Position numbers and translations under genes: made by a program. From positions 1-48,864 of the forward strand of contig JAITQA010000123.1 in NCBI GenBank assembly GCA_031289145.1: 48,864 nt of DNA. The letters are read 5' to 3'. Every line of letters starts with the position of its first letter. Positions within the stretch are counted from its first letter, which is position 1. The notes beneath the pieces are model-generated. The model ran no database searches and had not been told where the DNA came from. It saw only the letters and a program-made list of their open reading frames with translations. This document shows positions 1 through 8,643 of the stretch, in pieces. Origin of the DNA: Dysgonamonadaceae bacterium (lineage in GTDB: Bacteria > Bacteroidota > Bacteroidia > Bacteroidales > Azobacteroidaceae).

Positions 1-13
1 AAGTATTGATTTA

Positions 14-117
14 TTATGTAAAGTCTGTCTGCTATGCAAATTTTGTATCTTGCTTATTATCAGGCTACTTTAAGAGCAGAAACAGGCAGACTATACATAA
101 TATTAGACTTTACATAA
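14..117. repeat. 13-bp inverted repeat bordering the first pseudogene
   Basis: TTATGTAAAGTCT at 14-26 is the exact reverse complement of AGACTTTACATAA at 105-117. A degenerate direct copy, AGACTATACATAA, lies at 88-100. Recognisable coding homology of the next pseudogene begins immediately after this repeat, at 118, and the repeat's last three bases form an in-frame stop. This fits the end of a small inserted element or a deletion junction, but no transposase or target duplication is visible. Confidence 0.35.
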
Positions 118-408
118 GCGCTCATACACAGAGACTATGCTAAAAACGCACCTGTCCGGCTGATGGTCTTCGAGAACAGGATTGAAATAATCAGTCCCGG
201 TTGTTTACCCAACAGCTTAACGGTGGAAAATATCAAGTTGGGACAAGCCGTGGCAAGAAATAATCTGCTTATCAGCTATGGCGCCAAAATGATGATCTAC
301 CGCGGACTTGGTTCCGGCATTGCAAGAGCCTTCTCTAAACAACCCAATATAGAACTCACCAATGATGTGGATGGTGAACAGTTTATTGTGAAAATACCAA
401 GGACTTGA
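118..408 (+). pseudogene. C-terminal fragment of an AlbA_2/AAA_4-type (RecG-like) ATP-binding regulator
   Basis: Read from 118 without requiring a start codon, the frame gives ALIHRDYAKNAPVRLMVFEN and then RIEIISPGCLPNSLTVENI. This is the hallmark of the HATPase-like C-terminal part of the large 'putative DNA-binding domain / ATP-binding' family often annotated as RecG-like helicase or transcriptional regulator. Those proteins are usually about 400-500 residues; only about 97 remain. The N-terminal AlbA_2 domain is missing, because an in-frame stop at 115-117 and an inverted repeat replace it. An internal ATG at 163 exists but would start in the middle of the domain. The fragment ends with a normal stop at 406-408. 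I read it as a relic with no expected function. Confidence 0.7.
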
Positions 409-480
409 TATGAGCAATATGATATAGAACCTTGGTCGGTTGTAGGTGGTAATCCCGCCAAATTTATCAATGAACTTTAA
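409..480 (+). pseudogene. C-terminal scrap of a left-handed beta-helix (hexapeptide) acetyltransferase
   Basis: The frame directly after the preceding stop reads YEQYDIEPWSVVGGNPAKFI, then NEL and a stop at 478-480. WSVVGGNPAKFI is the typical last coil and tail of hexapeptide-repeat sugar or serine O-acetyltransferases. About 23 residues of a protein normally around 200 long are left, with no start codon. Lying just upstream of glycan genes, it may be the remains of a surface-polysaccharide acetyltransferase (inference). Confidence 0.6.
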
Positions 481-782
481 ATATTGGCGTGGTATTTAAA
501 CTTCAATATTATGGTATTTCACCAAAGTCGAAGAATATATCCAATCTAAGTTTGAACGATGGAGAAAAATATAGTTGTGCTGTCAAAAAATTAAAAACAT
601 AGTTGATTATTGCCCCGAAATTCATAAAATTATTGACACTTTATGCCGATTTTGCAAAATACAGAGAACGGGTACCGGTCTCGCAATTAAGAGAGGTATT
701 CTCATCTGTAATTCATCGTACATCCTTATCTGTTTTGTATAATCTAAAAAAATACTATCTTTGTAAAAAATATATTTTAGAT
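481..782. other. Non-coding stretch between gene relics
   Basis: No frame in this stretch gives a recognisable protein. It ends in a good Bacteroidota-type promoter at 734-763. A plus-strand frame can be read through it from 603, but its first 60 residues show no family signature and lie upstream of that promoter, so I do not treat it as coding. Confidence 0.5.
734..763 (+). promoter_or_regulatory. Bacteroidota-type promoter
   Basis: A -33 element TTTG (734-737) lies 18 nt before a -7 element TATCTTTG (756-763). Transcription would start near 770, just upstream of the small ORFs at 783 and 890. Confidence 0.55.
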
Positions 783-878
783 ATGAAAAATATAAATCCA
801 TTTATAATAAAAATTTCTCAGTCAAATGAGTATTTTTGTGACAGCGAAAATGAATTGAAAATACTTTTATATAATTAA
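783..878 (+). CDS. Small hypothetical protein (31 aa)
   Basis: ATG at 783 lies about 15 nt after the predicted transcription start from the promoter at 734-763. The product begins MKNINPFIIKISQSNEYFCD and is mildly acidic, with no signal peptide or membrane segment. It is followed after 11 nt by another tiny ORF. I do not recognise it. It sits among pseudogenes and may be a relic or a leader peptide. Confidence 0.3.
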   Translation: MKNINPFIIKISQSNEYFCDSENELKILLYN

Positions 879-889
879 AACATTTCGTC

Positions 890-1027
890 ATGGAACAGGT
901 AAATATAGAAAGTATTTTTTGTGAAATAATGCTTTTGTCGGAAGCCGACAAGAGCAAGTTGTATCTGCGTATGCAAAAGGAACTGTATAATAATCAAGAA
1001 ATAATTGCCTATACAGCAGCAGGTTGA
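890..1027 (+). CDS. Small hypothetical protein (45 aa), possibly antitoxin-like or truncated
   Basis: The reading frame starts MEQVNIESIFCEIMLLSEAD and ends with NNQEIIAYTAAG and TGA at 1025-1027. The helical, charged N-terminus followed by a short beta-like 'EIIAYT' strand resembles short stabilising proteins of toxin-antitoxin loci, but I cannot assign a family. After the stop another frame stays open to about 1095 (QQVESRARALYVIAGIRKKA), so a frameshift may have cut a longer protein. It is probably co-transcribed with the ORF at 783. Confidence 0.35.
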   Translation: MEQVNIESIFCEIMLLSEADKSKLYLRMQKELYNNQEIIAYTAAG

Positions 1028-1053
1028 AAGTCGGGCACGTGCCTTATATGTAA

Positions 1054-1422
1054 TTGCCGGTATCAGAAAAAAAGCGAATGAAAATAGTTAATTTTCCGAC
1101 TAAACATGCAATAGAACCAAATTATCTTTTCTTTGGCAGTAAGACCCACTTGTTGAGCGCGTTGTTTAACGACAAAAAAAGAGCCTTCTATCATGCAGCC
1201 TCACAAATGACGATCGGATGCCTGCCGGAGAAAGATACGATTGCTTATTTACGGGAAAAATTTGCCGGATCGGCCATTACGCGCTCCGGGGAAACAGCGA
1301 AGTATATTATTTCCGTCACTTCCGATATACCGCACTATATTCAGTTGTTGGCATTGACGCTTGGCGGCAAAAATATCTTCATAGAATATTGTTTTACACA
1401 TCATGTACCGGAATTTCTTTAA
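1054..1422 (+). pseudogene. Internal fragment of an archaeal-type AAA (STAND-like) ATPase
   Basis: The segment YLFFGSKTHLLSALFNDKKR, followed by AFYHAASQMTIGCLPEKD and later SVTSDIPHYIQLLA, matches the post-Walker B and winged-helix part of the 'ATP-binding protein / archaeal ATPase' family. In intact members this region reads roughly 'GSQxHLMxxMF...RPFYQ...IPxxxxxxFI'. The P-loop and Walker B are absent and the homology stops near 1365. The rest of the frame is the upstream region of the next gene read through, overlapping that gene's start by about 20 nt. It is a decayed remnant without the nucleotide-binding site, not a working gene. Confidence 0.6.
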
Positions 1423-2011
1423 ACGAATATTTGATATCGCGTTGTCCACAACGGGGCTTATCGTCCTGTCGCCGGTCTTTCTGTTGATTATGCTGCTTTT
1501 GTCGGTTGCCAACAAAGGGAAACCTTTCTTTTTTCAGTTGCGTCCCGGTAAAAACGAAAAGCGATTCAAGGTCATCAAATTCAAAACCATGAACGATCGG
1601 AAAGATACAGAAGGAAATTTATTGCCCGATACCGAACGGATAACCCCGGTTGGAAATTTTATCCGTAAAACTTCCTTAGACGAAATACCGCAATTGTTAA
1701 ATGTTATCAAAGGCGATATGAGTTTGGTAGGGCCTCGTCCTTTATTAGTGGAATATTTGCCGCTCTATAACGACGAGCAGCGAAAAAGGCATGCTATATG
1801 TCCCGGCATTACCGGTTGGGCGCAGGTGAACGGAAGAAACGCTATTTCATGGAAACGAAAATTCGAATACGATGTCTGGTATGTTCAGCATATTTCTTTC
1901 GGATTGGATATAAAGATTTTATACAGGACTGTTCTGAAAGTTTTCAGGACAGAAGGAATTAACGCACAAGACGGCCTTACAATGGAACTGTTTACAGGGA
2001 ATAATGCATAA
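1403..2011 (+). CDS. Bacterial sugar transferase, PglC/WcaJ-type phosphoglycosyl transferase
   Basis: Transfers a sugar-1-phosphate from a nucleotide sugar to undecaprenyl phosphate, the first membrane step of capsule, O-antigen or glycan assembly at the inner face of the cytoplasmic membrane. The 202-residue product is the short, PglC-like form: one N-terminal re-entrant hydrophobic segment (residues about 10-35), then the catalytic domain. Visible family motifs are FKVIKFKTM, the Asp-Glu dyad in [26 protein letters not shown], and [20 protein letters not shown]. The start at 1403 ([12 protein letters not shown]) matches the usual N-terminus. It is followed 152 nt later by a nucleotide-sugar dehydratase, a usual partner that makes the diamino- or deoxy-sugar it loads. 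Sugar specificity cannot be told from sequence. Confidence 0.92.
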   Translation: MYRNFFKRIFDIALSTTGLIVLSPVFLLIMLLLSVANKGKPFFFQLRPGKNEKRFKVIKFKTMNDRKDTEGNLLPDTERITPVGNFIRKTSLDEIPQLLNVIKGDMSLVGPRPLLVEYLPLYNDEQRKRHAICPGITGWAQVNGRNAISWKRKFEYDVWYVQHISFGLDIKILYRTVLKVFRTEGINAQDGLTMELFTGNNA

Positions 2012-2105
2012 AATTCAGCTTATAACTTTCCCTTTTACACACAGGCACAACAGCGTTTTTAACATATTTATTGTTTTAAAAAGAAATATTTAGTGTCATT
2101 TTTTA

Positions 2106-2134
2106 TTGCAATACGCAATTTTTTACTAATTTTG
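2106..2134 (+). promoter_or_regulatory. Promoter of the nucleotide-sugar dehydratase
   Basis: TTG at 2106-2108, an 18-nt spacer and TAATTTTG at 2127-2134 fit the Bacteroidota sigma consensus. Start of transcription is expected near 2141, giving a leader of about 23 nt before the ATG at 2164. Confidence 0.6.
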
Positions 2135-2163
2135 CCATCCGATAGCAACGATTTTCAATTAAA

Positions 2164-4122
2164 ATGAATTTGTATTTGAAAAAACTAGTCCGATACGCAT
2201 TTTCGATTATATTAGACTTATGTAAAGTACCTTACTTGCCAAAAAAAATTATCTTTTTTGTAGATAGTTGTTTTGTGGCAATAGCATTTGCTATATCCTA
2301 TCTCCTCTGTTACAATATTGCTTCTATGCCGATAAATCCGTACCTCTTTTTATACAAATTGGGGCTATGTGTTATCTTCAGCTGTATGTTTTTCTTATGG
2401 TTCAGAACGTATGCAAATGTTTTGCGTTATACAACATTTAAAGATGGGATGCGCATTTTCATATCCCTGTTGTTTGCCAATATCTTATTGATAGGAAGTA
2501 ATGCCTTGCCTACCGCTGTTCACGAAAAATTATTTTTATCGTTCACGATCTGTTTTTTCAATTTTATAATGGCGTTTTTCGCCATATTCTGTTTCCGAAT
2601 GGCGATTCGCTTGATATTTGATTCCGTTATCAACCGGCAAACCAAGAAAAAGTATATAGAAACTTTTATTTACGGAATAGACTTATCTCAGGTAAATACA
2701 GCAAAGATGATTATTGCCGATCAAAAACTACCTTACCATATTGTGGGTTTTATTTCTCCAAAATCGGAAATTTCGGATCAGAAGATTATCGGATTACCAA
2801 TATACAAGGCAGACTATATATTTAGTCATATTGATACCTTTCCATGGATAAAAGCCATTTTGATTAATTCTGAGGAAACAGAACAGGAAGAAAAAAGATA
2901 CTTAGCCGAAATTTGTTTGCAAAATAAAATAGATTTACTCACTGCGCCGTCAATAAGCAATTGGGTTAATTCGGATAGCAGGGAAAGTAAAATCACCAAA
3001 GTAGATATAAAAGATTTATTGGGACGGGGTTGCCTCCAAATAAATATGGAGTCGATAGGACAAACTTTGCAAGGCAAAACCATCATGATAACAGGCGCTG
3101 CCGGCTCAATAGGAAGTGAAATTGTGCGGCAATTGAGTAATTTTGAGGTAGGCTTATTGGTACTTTGCGATATGGCAGAAAGCCCGCTTCATCAGTTGGG
3201 TCTGGAATTGATGGATACTTATCCGGATTTGAAATTTCATTTATCTATATGTGATGTAAGGAATTATGACAAAATGAAATCAGTTGTCGATTCTTTCCGT
3301 CCCCATTATATCTATCATGCGGCGGCTTACAAACATGTCCCGCTGATGGAAAATCATCCCTGCGAAGCTATCTTGGCCAATGTGTTGGGGTCCAAAATTA
3401 TGTCGAGTTTGGCATTGGACTATAAAGCGGAGTGTTTTGTAATGATATCGACAGACAAAGCGGTCAATCCGAGCAATGTGATGGGCGCTTCCAAACGGAT
3501 AGCTGAAATTTACGTCCAGACTTTAGCGAAGCAGCGGCAGGCAAAAGAAAAAGAAACGGCTGAAACCCGGTTTATTATCACCCGTTTCGGCAATGTATTG
3601 GGCTCAAACGGATCGGTCATTCCCCGTTTTACACAACAAATAGCACAAGGAGGCCCGATTACGGTAACGCATCCCGACATTATCCGTTATTTTATGACGA
3701 CTCAGGAAGCTTGTAGTTTGGTATTGGAAGCAGGCAATATGGGAAAAGGTGGGGAAATCTTTGTGTTTGACATGGGAGAACCCGTCAAAATCAAAAGTAT
3801 GGCGGAAGAAATGATCCGGCTGTCCGGCCTGGAGCCTTATAAAGATATTGATATCATTTATACCGGCCTCCGTCCGGGAGAAAAACTGTATGAAGAATTG
3901 TTGTACGATAAAGAAAATACAAAACCGACCAATAACAAGAAAATCATGATCGGAAAAACCGAAGATCGCGATTTCAATACAATGGACGCAGCTATCAGCC
4001 GGATGATAGCCGCCGCATGTGCTTGCAGACAAACAGAAGTTGTGAAAATAATGAAAGAAATTGTACCTGAATTTATCAGTAATAATTCTTCATATACCGA
4101 TTTAGATAAAAAAGTGAAATAA
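2164..4122 (+). CDS. Polysaccharide biosynthesis nucleotide-sugar 4,6-dehydratase (CapD/WbpM/PglF family)
   Basis: Membrane-anchored, NAD-dependent 4,6-dehydratase acting on UDP-HexNAc to start synthesis of deoxy/diamino sugars for surface glycans. The 652-residue length matches the long WbpM/PglF class. Residues about 25-160 carry four hydrophobic segments, followed by a CoA-binding-like Rossmann region. The catalytic short-chain dehydrogenase domain begins at about 305 with ITGAAGSIGSE (NAD site) and contains MISTDKAVNPSNVMGASKR (about 425-445), where the TDK and MGASK parts belong to the active site. GLRPGEKLYEELL near the C-terminus is also typical. It follows the PglC-like transferase but has its own promoter. 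UDP-GlcNAc as substrate is inferred from the family. Confidence 0.92.
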   Translation: MNLYLKKLVRYAFSIILDLCKVPYLPKKIIFFVDSCFVAIAFAISYLLCYNIASMPINPYLFLYKLGLCVIFSCMFFLWFRTYANVLRYTTFKDGMRIFISLLFANILLIGSNALPTAVHEKLFLSFTICFFNFIMAFFAIFCFRMAIRLIFDSVINRQTKKKYIETFIYGIDLSQVNTAKMIIADQKLPYHIVGFISPKSEISDQKIIGLPIYKADYIFSHIDTFPWIKAILINSEETEQEEKRYLAEICLQNKIDLLTAPSISNWVNSDSRESKITKVDIKDLLGRGCLQINMESIGQTLQGKTIMITGAAGSIGSEIVRQLSNFEVGLLVLCDMAESPLHQLGLELMDTYPDLKFHLSICDVRNYDKMKSVVDSFRPHYIYHAAAYKHVPLMENHPCEAILANVLGSKIMSSLALDYKAECFVMISTDKAVNPSNVMGASKRIAEIYVQTLAKQRQAKEKETAETRFIITRFGNVLGSNGSVIPRFTQQIAQGGPITVTHPDIIRYFMTTQEACSLVLEAGNMGKGGEIFVFDMGEPVKIKSMAEEMIRLSGLEPYKDIDIIYTGLRPGEKLYEELLYDKENTKPTNNKKIMIGKTEDRDFNTMDAAISRMIAAACACRQTEVVKIMKEIVPEFISNNSSYTDLDKKVK

Positions 4123-4192
4123 TATGCTATTATGTTTGATGGTGTAACAAACCGGCACATCAAAAATATTTCGCCGAAAAAAAAATAATCAC

Positions 4193-4200
4193 TACCTTTG
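4193..4200 (+). promoter_or_regulatory. -7 element before the NagB-like fusion gene
   Basis: TACCTTTG at 4193-4200 matches the TAnnTTTG -7 consensus and lies 43 nt before the ATG at 4243. The upstream -33 position holds only a weak match (TTTCG at 4169-4173). Confidence 0.45.
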
Positions 4201-4242
4201 TCCGGCTGATGCCAAGCATAAAAAATAATTAAAAAAGTATAC

Positions 4243-6156
4243 ATGAACAACTTTGAAAAAAGATACGAAAAAGTGCCCGTATCAATTTTTACGGATGCTG
4301 AAACTGCGTCCGATTTAGTGGCCAAACAAGTCGCTTCCCTTATTCGGGAAAAAGCGGCGAAAAATGAAATGTGTGTATTGGGACTCGTTGCCGGTTCTAC
4401 GGTAGTAGGCGTTTATGAGCAATTGGTGCGTTTACATAAAGACGAAGGTCTTCGTTTCAAAAATGTAATCGTTTTCAATATTGACGAATATTATCCGCTG
4501 GCCAAAGACGAATTGCAAAGCCATTACAAGTATTTGTACGAATATCTATTCTCCGAAATAGATATTCTTCCGGAAAATATTCATTTGATTCCCAGTGATT
4601 TAAAGAAGACGGATATCGCCGAATTTTGCCGGAATTACGAAAAGAAAATAAAAGATTTAGGGGGGATTGATTTGCAATTGTTGGGATTGGACAGTCGCGG
4701 ACAGATAGGCGCCAACGAACCGGGGTCCATGTTTAATTCGAGAACCCGTCTGATCACGCTGGATTATTCTACCCGGATGAGTGCGGCCAGCAATTTCTTC
4801 GGAGAAGAAAATGTGCCTGACCATTGCATCACCATGGGTCTTGAGACCATTATGGAAGCCCGGAGAATTATCGTCATGGCATGGGGAGAAGGCAAATCCA
4901 AAACGGTACAAAAGATGGTGGAAGGCCCGATTACGGAAATGTTGCCGGCTTCGGTTCTGCAAAAACATCCGAATGCTTCTTTCGTTTTCGACTCGGCTGC
5001 CGCCGCAAATCTGACGAGAATAAAAACGCCTTGGCTCACCGGTTCCGTCCGTTGGTCGAACAAATCTATCCGGAGAGCTGTGTTCTGGCTGAGTGAAAAA
5101 TTAGATAAACCCATTTTGAAACTGACTGAACGTGACTACAACGACAGCGGCTTGGGAGAGCTGATTTCCGAAATAGGCCCGGCAAATAAAATCAACATAA
5201 AAGTCTTCAACGATTTACAACATACCATCACCGGCTGGCCCGGAGGTAAACCCGATGCCGACGACAGTACCCGTCCCGAACGCGCCGTTCCTTATCCCAA
5301 GCGGGTAGTCGTTTTCAGTCCGCATCCGGACGATGACGTAATTTCGATGGGTGGTACGCTGGCCCGGCTTTCCGAGCACGGTCATGAAGTGCACGTCGCT
5401 TATCAGACTTCCGGAAACATTGCGGTTTTTGATGATGAAGTGACCCGTTTCTTGGATTTTGTCCGGGATATCGCACCGCATTATGAATGGGAAACACAGA
5501 AAGCGCAAGACGCTTACCGGAATACCTTGCAATTTTTCGACCGGAAACGTCCCGGTCAGGTAGACCTTTCCCAAATTGCAGCCGCAAAAACAGCTATTCG
5601 TCAAGGCGAGGCCAAAGCGGCCTGCCGGTATCTGCGTATCCCGGAAGACAGGGTACATTTTCTAAACCTGCCTTTTTATGAAACGGGAACGGTAAAGAAA
5701 AAACCGATTGGAACGGAAGACGTCAAGATTATTGTGGATTTACTCCGCAAAGTGAAACCGCATCAAATCTTTGCCGCAGGCGATTTATCCGACCCGCACG
5801 GCACGCATCGCGTGTGTTTTATTGCCATTCTGGAAGCCTTAAAACAAGTGAAACAGGAAGATTGGGTAAAAGATTGTCGACTGTGGTTGTATCGTGGCGC
5901 ATGGCAGGAGTGGGACATCGCTGAGGTAGATATGGCCGTACCCTTGAGTCCGGAAGAAAGCCGGACCAAACGGATGGCGATATTCAAACACCAATCGCAA
6001 AAAGACCGGCCTTTATTTCCCGGCACCGACCCGCGTGAGTTCTGGCAACGCGCCGAAGAACGCAATATCGCTACCGCAGTACGATACGACAAATTGGGTA
6101 TGGCCGAATACCAGGCAATAGAGTTGTTTGTGCGATACTATTTCGAAAAGGAATAA
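4243..6156 (+). CDS. NagB-like sugar isomerase domain fused to a PIG-L (LmbE) deacetylase
   Basis: A two-domain protein of 637 residues. Residues about 1-260 are a glucosamine-6-phosphate deaminase/isomerase fold, with VFNIDEYYPL (about 78-86) and GANEPGS (156-162). Residues about 343-560 are a PIG-L N-acetylglucosaminyl deacetylase with the zinc motif SPHPDDD (349-355) and DPHGTH near 516-521. The same fusion occurs in Bacteroides, where it is annotated as NagB or NagB-like. Compared with E. coli NagB (Asp141-Gly-His143 and Glu148), this copy reads SRGQIGANE: Asp is replaced by Arg152 and His by Gln154, while the Glu (159) remains. Deaminase activity is therefore doubtful. The deacetylase half keeps its metal ligands, so removal of acetyl groups from GlcNAc-type sugars is the more secure prediction. 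Cytoplasmic, no signal peptide. Confidence 0.85.
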   Translation: MNNFEKRYEKVPVSIFTDAETASDLVAKQVASLIREKAAKNEMCVLGLVAGSTVVGVYEQLVRLHKDEGLRFKNVIVFNIDEYYPLAKDELQSHYKYLYEYLFSEIDILPENIHLIPSDLKKTDIAEFCRNYEKKIKDLGGIDLQLLGLDSRGQIGANEPGSMFNSRTRLITLDYSTRMSAASNFFGEENVPDHCITMGLETIMEARRIIVMAWGEGKSKTVQKMVEGPITEMLPASVLQKHPNASFVFDSAAAANLTRIKTPWLTGSVRWSNKSIRRAVFWLSEKLDKPILKLTERDYNDSGLGELISEIGPANKINIKVFNDLQHTITGWPGGKPDADDSTRPERAVPYPKRVVVFSPHPDDDVISMGGTLARLSEHGHEVHVAYQTSGNIAVFDDEVTRFLDFVRDIAPHYEWETQKAQDAYRNTLQFFDRKRPGQVDLSQIAAAKTAIRQGEAKAACRYLRIPEDRVHFLNLPFYETGTVKKKPIGTEDVKIIVDLLRKVKPHQIFAAGDLSDPHGTHRVCFIAILEALKQVKQEDWVKDCRLWLYRGAWQEWDIAEVDMAVPLSPEESRTKRMAIFKHQSQKDRPLFPGTDPREFWQRAEERNIATAVRYDKLGMAEYQAIELFVRYYFEKE

Positions 6157-6172
6157 GCTAATAAACGGATAA

Positions 6173-6217
6173 ATACGGTTTCCAAACCATCTGAGCGTAG
6201 GGAAACCGTATTTTTTT
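6173..6217. terminator. Bidirectional intrinsic terminator
   Basis: ATACGGTTTCC (6173-6183) pairs with GGAAACCGTAT (6201-6211), an 11-bp perfect stem followed by a T-run to 6217. It lies between the convergent NagB-like gene and obg. The T-run favours the plus strand; the A-rich other flank can serve the minus-strand hpt-adk-obg operon. Confidence 0.75.
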
Positions 6218-6219
6218 GA

Positions 6220-7332
6220 TCAATCTGACACTTCATCATCCGCTTCTTCTTCCTTGTATTCGTAATCGAAATCATCATCCAAATCGGATAAACGAATATC
6301 CATCGGCTTTTGGACTATACTTTCCACATCGTGAAATTCTTGCTCGTTCAGCATTTTCCAAAGCAAATCTTTCAATGGGATTATCCCTTTGTGCGTCAGG
6401 GAAGAAATAAAAATACAGGGAATGTCTTCGGGTAAATCTTTGGCCGATTCCTGTTCCAATTCTTCGTCGAGCATATCGGATTTGGAGATAGCCAGGATTC
6501 TTTGTTTATCCAATAGTTCCGGGTTGTAAAGTTTTAGTTCGTTCAACAGGATTTCATATTCTTTCCGGATATCGTTGCTATCGGCCGGGACTAAAAAGAG
6601 CAGTAAGGAATTCCGCTCAATATGGCGTAGAAACCGCAACCCCAAACCTTTACCTTCACTGGCTCCTTCGATGATTCCGGGTATATCGGCCATCACAAAA
6701 GAATAGGAATCTCTGACAGCTACGATGCCGAGACTGGGTTCTAAAGTGGTGAAAGGATAATTGGCTATTTTGGGTTTCGCTGCCGAAACGACAGAAAGCA
6801 AAGTCGACTTCCCCACATTGGGAAATCCTACCAGACCCACATCGGCCAGCAGTTTCAGTTGCATGATAATTTTCCTTTCCTGATACGGTTCGCCCGGTTG
6901 GGAATATTTGGGCGCTTGGTTGGTTGCCGTTTTGAAAAAGTTATTTCCTTTCCCTCCGCGACCACCTTTAAGGAGCGCTATTTCTTGTCCATCGTACTGA
7001 ATATCAGTAATAAATGCACCGGTTTCGCCGTCGAATACGACTGTTCCGACCGGCACATCAATGATTTTATTATCTCCGTCTTTGCCTTTGCTCAGGCGTC
7101 CTGAGCCACTCTGACCGTGTCCGGCCAGGATATGACGCTCATATTTCAGGTGAAGCAAAGTCCAATGATTGCGGTTTCCACGCAAGATTACACTGCCTCC
7201 GTCTCCACCATCGCCTCCGTCGGGGCCTCCCCAAGGGATGTATTTTTCACGGCGAAAATGAGTTGAACCTCTTCCGCCTTTCCCTGAACGGGCATAAATT
7301 TTTATGTAATCTACAAAATTAGACTCAGCCAT
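6220..7332 (-). CDS. obg: GTPase Obg/CgtA
   Basis: Ribosome-associated GTPase of late 50S assembly and the stringent response. It shows the N-terminal glycine-rich Obg fold ([18 protein letters not shown], about 35-52, and [11 protein letters not shown], about 123-133), then the G domain with G1 GFPNVGKST (169-177) and [16 protein letters not shown], and an acidic Asp/Glu tail. At 370 residues it is of usual size. The start [20 protein letters not shown] matches family N-termini. It lies 11 nt after adk and is the last gene of hpt-adk-obg, closed by the terminator at 6173-6217. Confidence 0.97.
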   Translation of the reverse strand: MAESNFVDYIKIYARSGKGGRGSTHFRREKYIPWGGPDGGDGGDGGSVILRGNRNHWTLLHLKYERHILAGHGQSGSGRLSKGKDGDNKIIDVPVGTVVFDGETGAFITDIQYDGQEIALLKGGRGGKGNNFFKTATNQAPKYSQPGEPYQERKIIMQLKLLADVGLVGFPNVGKSTLLSVVSAAKPKIANYPFTTLEPSLGIVAVRDSYSFVMADIPGIIEGASEGKGLGLRFLRHIERNSLLLFLVPADSNDIRKEYEILLNELKLYNPELLDKQRILAISKSDMLDEELEQESAKDLPEDIPCIFISSLTHKGIIPLKDLLWKMLNEQEFHDVESIVQKPMDIRLSDLDDDFDYEYKEEEADDEVSD

Positions 7333-7343
7333 TTTTTTTATTT

Positions 7344-7922
7344 TTAGAAAGAAAGATGGTCAATAACATCCGTGATTTGTTCAAAAACATCATCTATGGA
7401 ATTACCACCTTTAATTGTGAAAAGCTTTCCTTTTTTTCTATAATATTTCTTCAAGGGTTCCGTCTGTGTATGATAAACTTTCAGCCTGTTTTGTATGACT
7501 TCAAGATTATCATCCGTACGCTGCTGGTCATTTCCTCTTTTCAGCAAACGGGTAATTAACTCCTCCTCTTCCACCTGGAGATTAAATACCGCTACTACGC
7601 TGGTATTTTTCTCCCGCAACAGTTGATCCAAAGTTTCTCCTTGCACAAGTGTGCGCGGGAAACCGTCAAAAATATATCCTTTGAACTGAGAATTTTCTTC
7701 TAATACATTTGATAATATACTGATTATCAAATCATCCGGAATCAATCGGCCATTTTTGATATAGTCTTCTGCTATTTTTCCCAATTCGGTTTGATTTTTC
7801 ATTTCGGTTCGTAAAATATCCCCTGTCGAGATATGATACAAACCATATTTGGAAATGATTAATTCACTTTGGGTGCCTTTTCCCGAACCGGGAGCACCAA
7901 AAATTACAATATTCAACATCAT
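7344..7922 (-). CDS. adk: Adenylate kinase
   Basis: Catalyses ATP + AMP to 2 ADP in the cytoplasm. The P-loop GAPGSGKGT is at residues 9-17, followed by the NMP-binding region ([12 protein letters not shown]), DGFPRT, and a short LID ([13 protein letters not shown]) without zinc-binding cysteines. The 192-residue length is the short-LID form common in Bacteroidota. The gene has two adjacent ATG codons (7922 and 7919), and either could be used. It is middle gene of the hpt-adk-obg operon, 45 nt after hpt. Confidence 0.97.
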   Translation of the reverse strand: MMLNIVIFGAPGSGKGTQSELIISKYGLYHISTGDILRTEMKNQTELGKIAEDYIKNGRLIPDDLIISILSNVLEENSQFKGYIFDGFPRTLVQGETLDQLLREKNTSVVAVFNLQVEEEELITRLLKRGNDQQRTDDNLEVIQNRLKVYHTQTEPLKKYYRKKGKLFTIKGGNSIDDVFEQITDVIDHLSF

Positions 7923-7967
7923 TCTTCATTTTTTATTAGTAACGCAAAATTAGCAATTATAATTCAT

Positions 7968-8510
7968 TTACTCTTTTATTTTGTAAATATTCCGTAGATT
8001 CCTGCCATGTCCATCATAATCCAAACCATATCCGACAATAAAATCATTCGGAATTTCTTTGGCGACATAATCCGGTTTAACAGCTGACAGCAGCGCTTCC
8101 GGTTTAAACAGCAAGGTAGCTATCTTCAGAGAGGCCGGATGCCCCTCCTGTAGTTTTTCCGTCAGATAACACATCGTATAACCTGTATCTATGATATCCT
8201 CAAGAATTACAACATGCCGGTTTTCAATATTTTCACTCAAACCGTACATCTCTTTCACAACTCCCTCTGACTGAGTTCCTGTATATGATTTTAACCTGAC
8301 AAAAGTCAGCATACAAGGGAAATCAAGTTGCTTTATTAAATCGGAGGCAAACATAAACGCCCCGTTTAATACACAAACAAACAGCGGGTCTTTGTGCGCA
8401 AAATCCTGCTTGATTTCATACGCGACCCTCTTAATTTCTTCTAAAATAATACTTTCCGGAAGAAACAGTTCGAAATTTTTATCCCCTATCTGAATAATAG
8501 ACCTATCCAT
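7968..8510 (-). CDS. hpt: Hypoxanthine phosphoribosyltransferase
   Basis: Purine salvage enzyme that converts hypoxanthine/guanine plus PRPP to IMP/GMP. The PRPP-binding loop is VVILEDIIDTGYTM and the flexible-loop segment LTFVRLKSYTGTQSEG is present. The C-terminal motif DFIVGYGLDYDGHGRNL binds the base. Its 180 residues are normal. It is first gene of a minus-strand operon with adk and obg; a minus-strand -7 element lies at 8528-8535. Confidence 0.96.
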   Translation of the reverse strand: MDRSIIQIGDKNFELFLPESIILEEIKRVAYEIKQDFAHKDPLFVCVLNGAFMFASDLIKQLDFPCMLTFVRLKSYTGTQSEGVVKEMYGLSENIENRHVVILEDIIDTGYTMCYLTEKLQEGHPASLKIATLLFKPEALLSAVKPDYVAKEIPNDFIVGYGLDYDGHGRNLRNIYKIKE

Positions 8511-8527
8511 ACCATTACAATTAACCG

Positions 8528-8535
8528 CAAAAGTA
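8528..8535 (-). promoter_or_regulatory. -7 element of the hpt-adk-obg operon
   Basis: On the minus strand the bases read TACTTTTG, a TAnnTTTG match. The initiation site would lie only a few bases before the hpt ATG at 8510, so the leader is very short. Confidence 0.5.
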
Positions 8536-8619
8536 AAAAAAATTTGTGAATTTCATTGTGCTAAATCAACAAATAAAGGTTTTATTTAAATATTTATGTA
8601 AATCAATGATTATATTTCT

Positions 8620-8627
8620 TATATTTG
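8620..8627 (+). promoter_or_regulatory. -7 element of the metal ATPase gene
   Basis: TATATTTG fits TAnnTTTG. Transcription would begin near 8633, about 10 nt before the ATG at 8644 and 37 nt before the next in-frame ATG at 8671. This bears on the start-codon choice of the following gene. Confidence 0.45.
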
Positions 8628-8643
8628 AACCGAATTCCGGTAT

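Noticed and set aside
603-782. N-terminal extension of the small ORF at 783
   Set aside because: A strong promoter (734-763) lies inside it, and the residues have no family resemblance.
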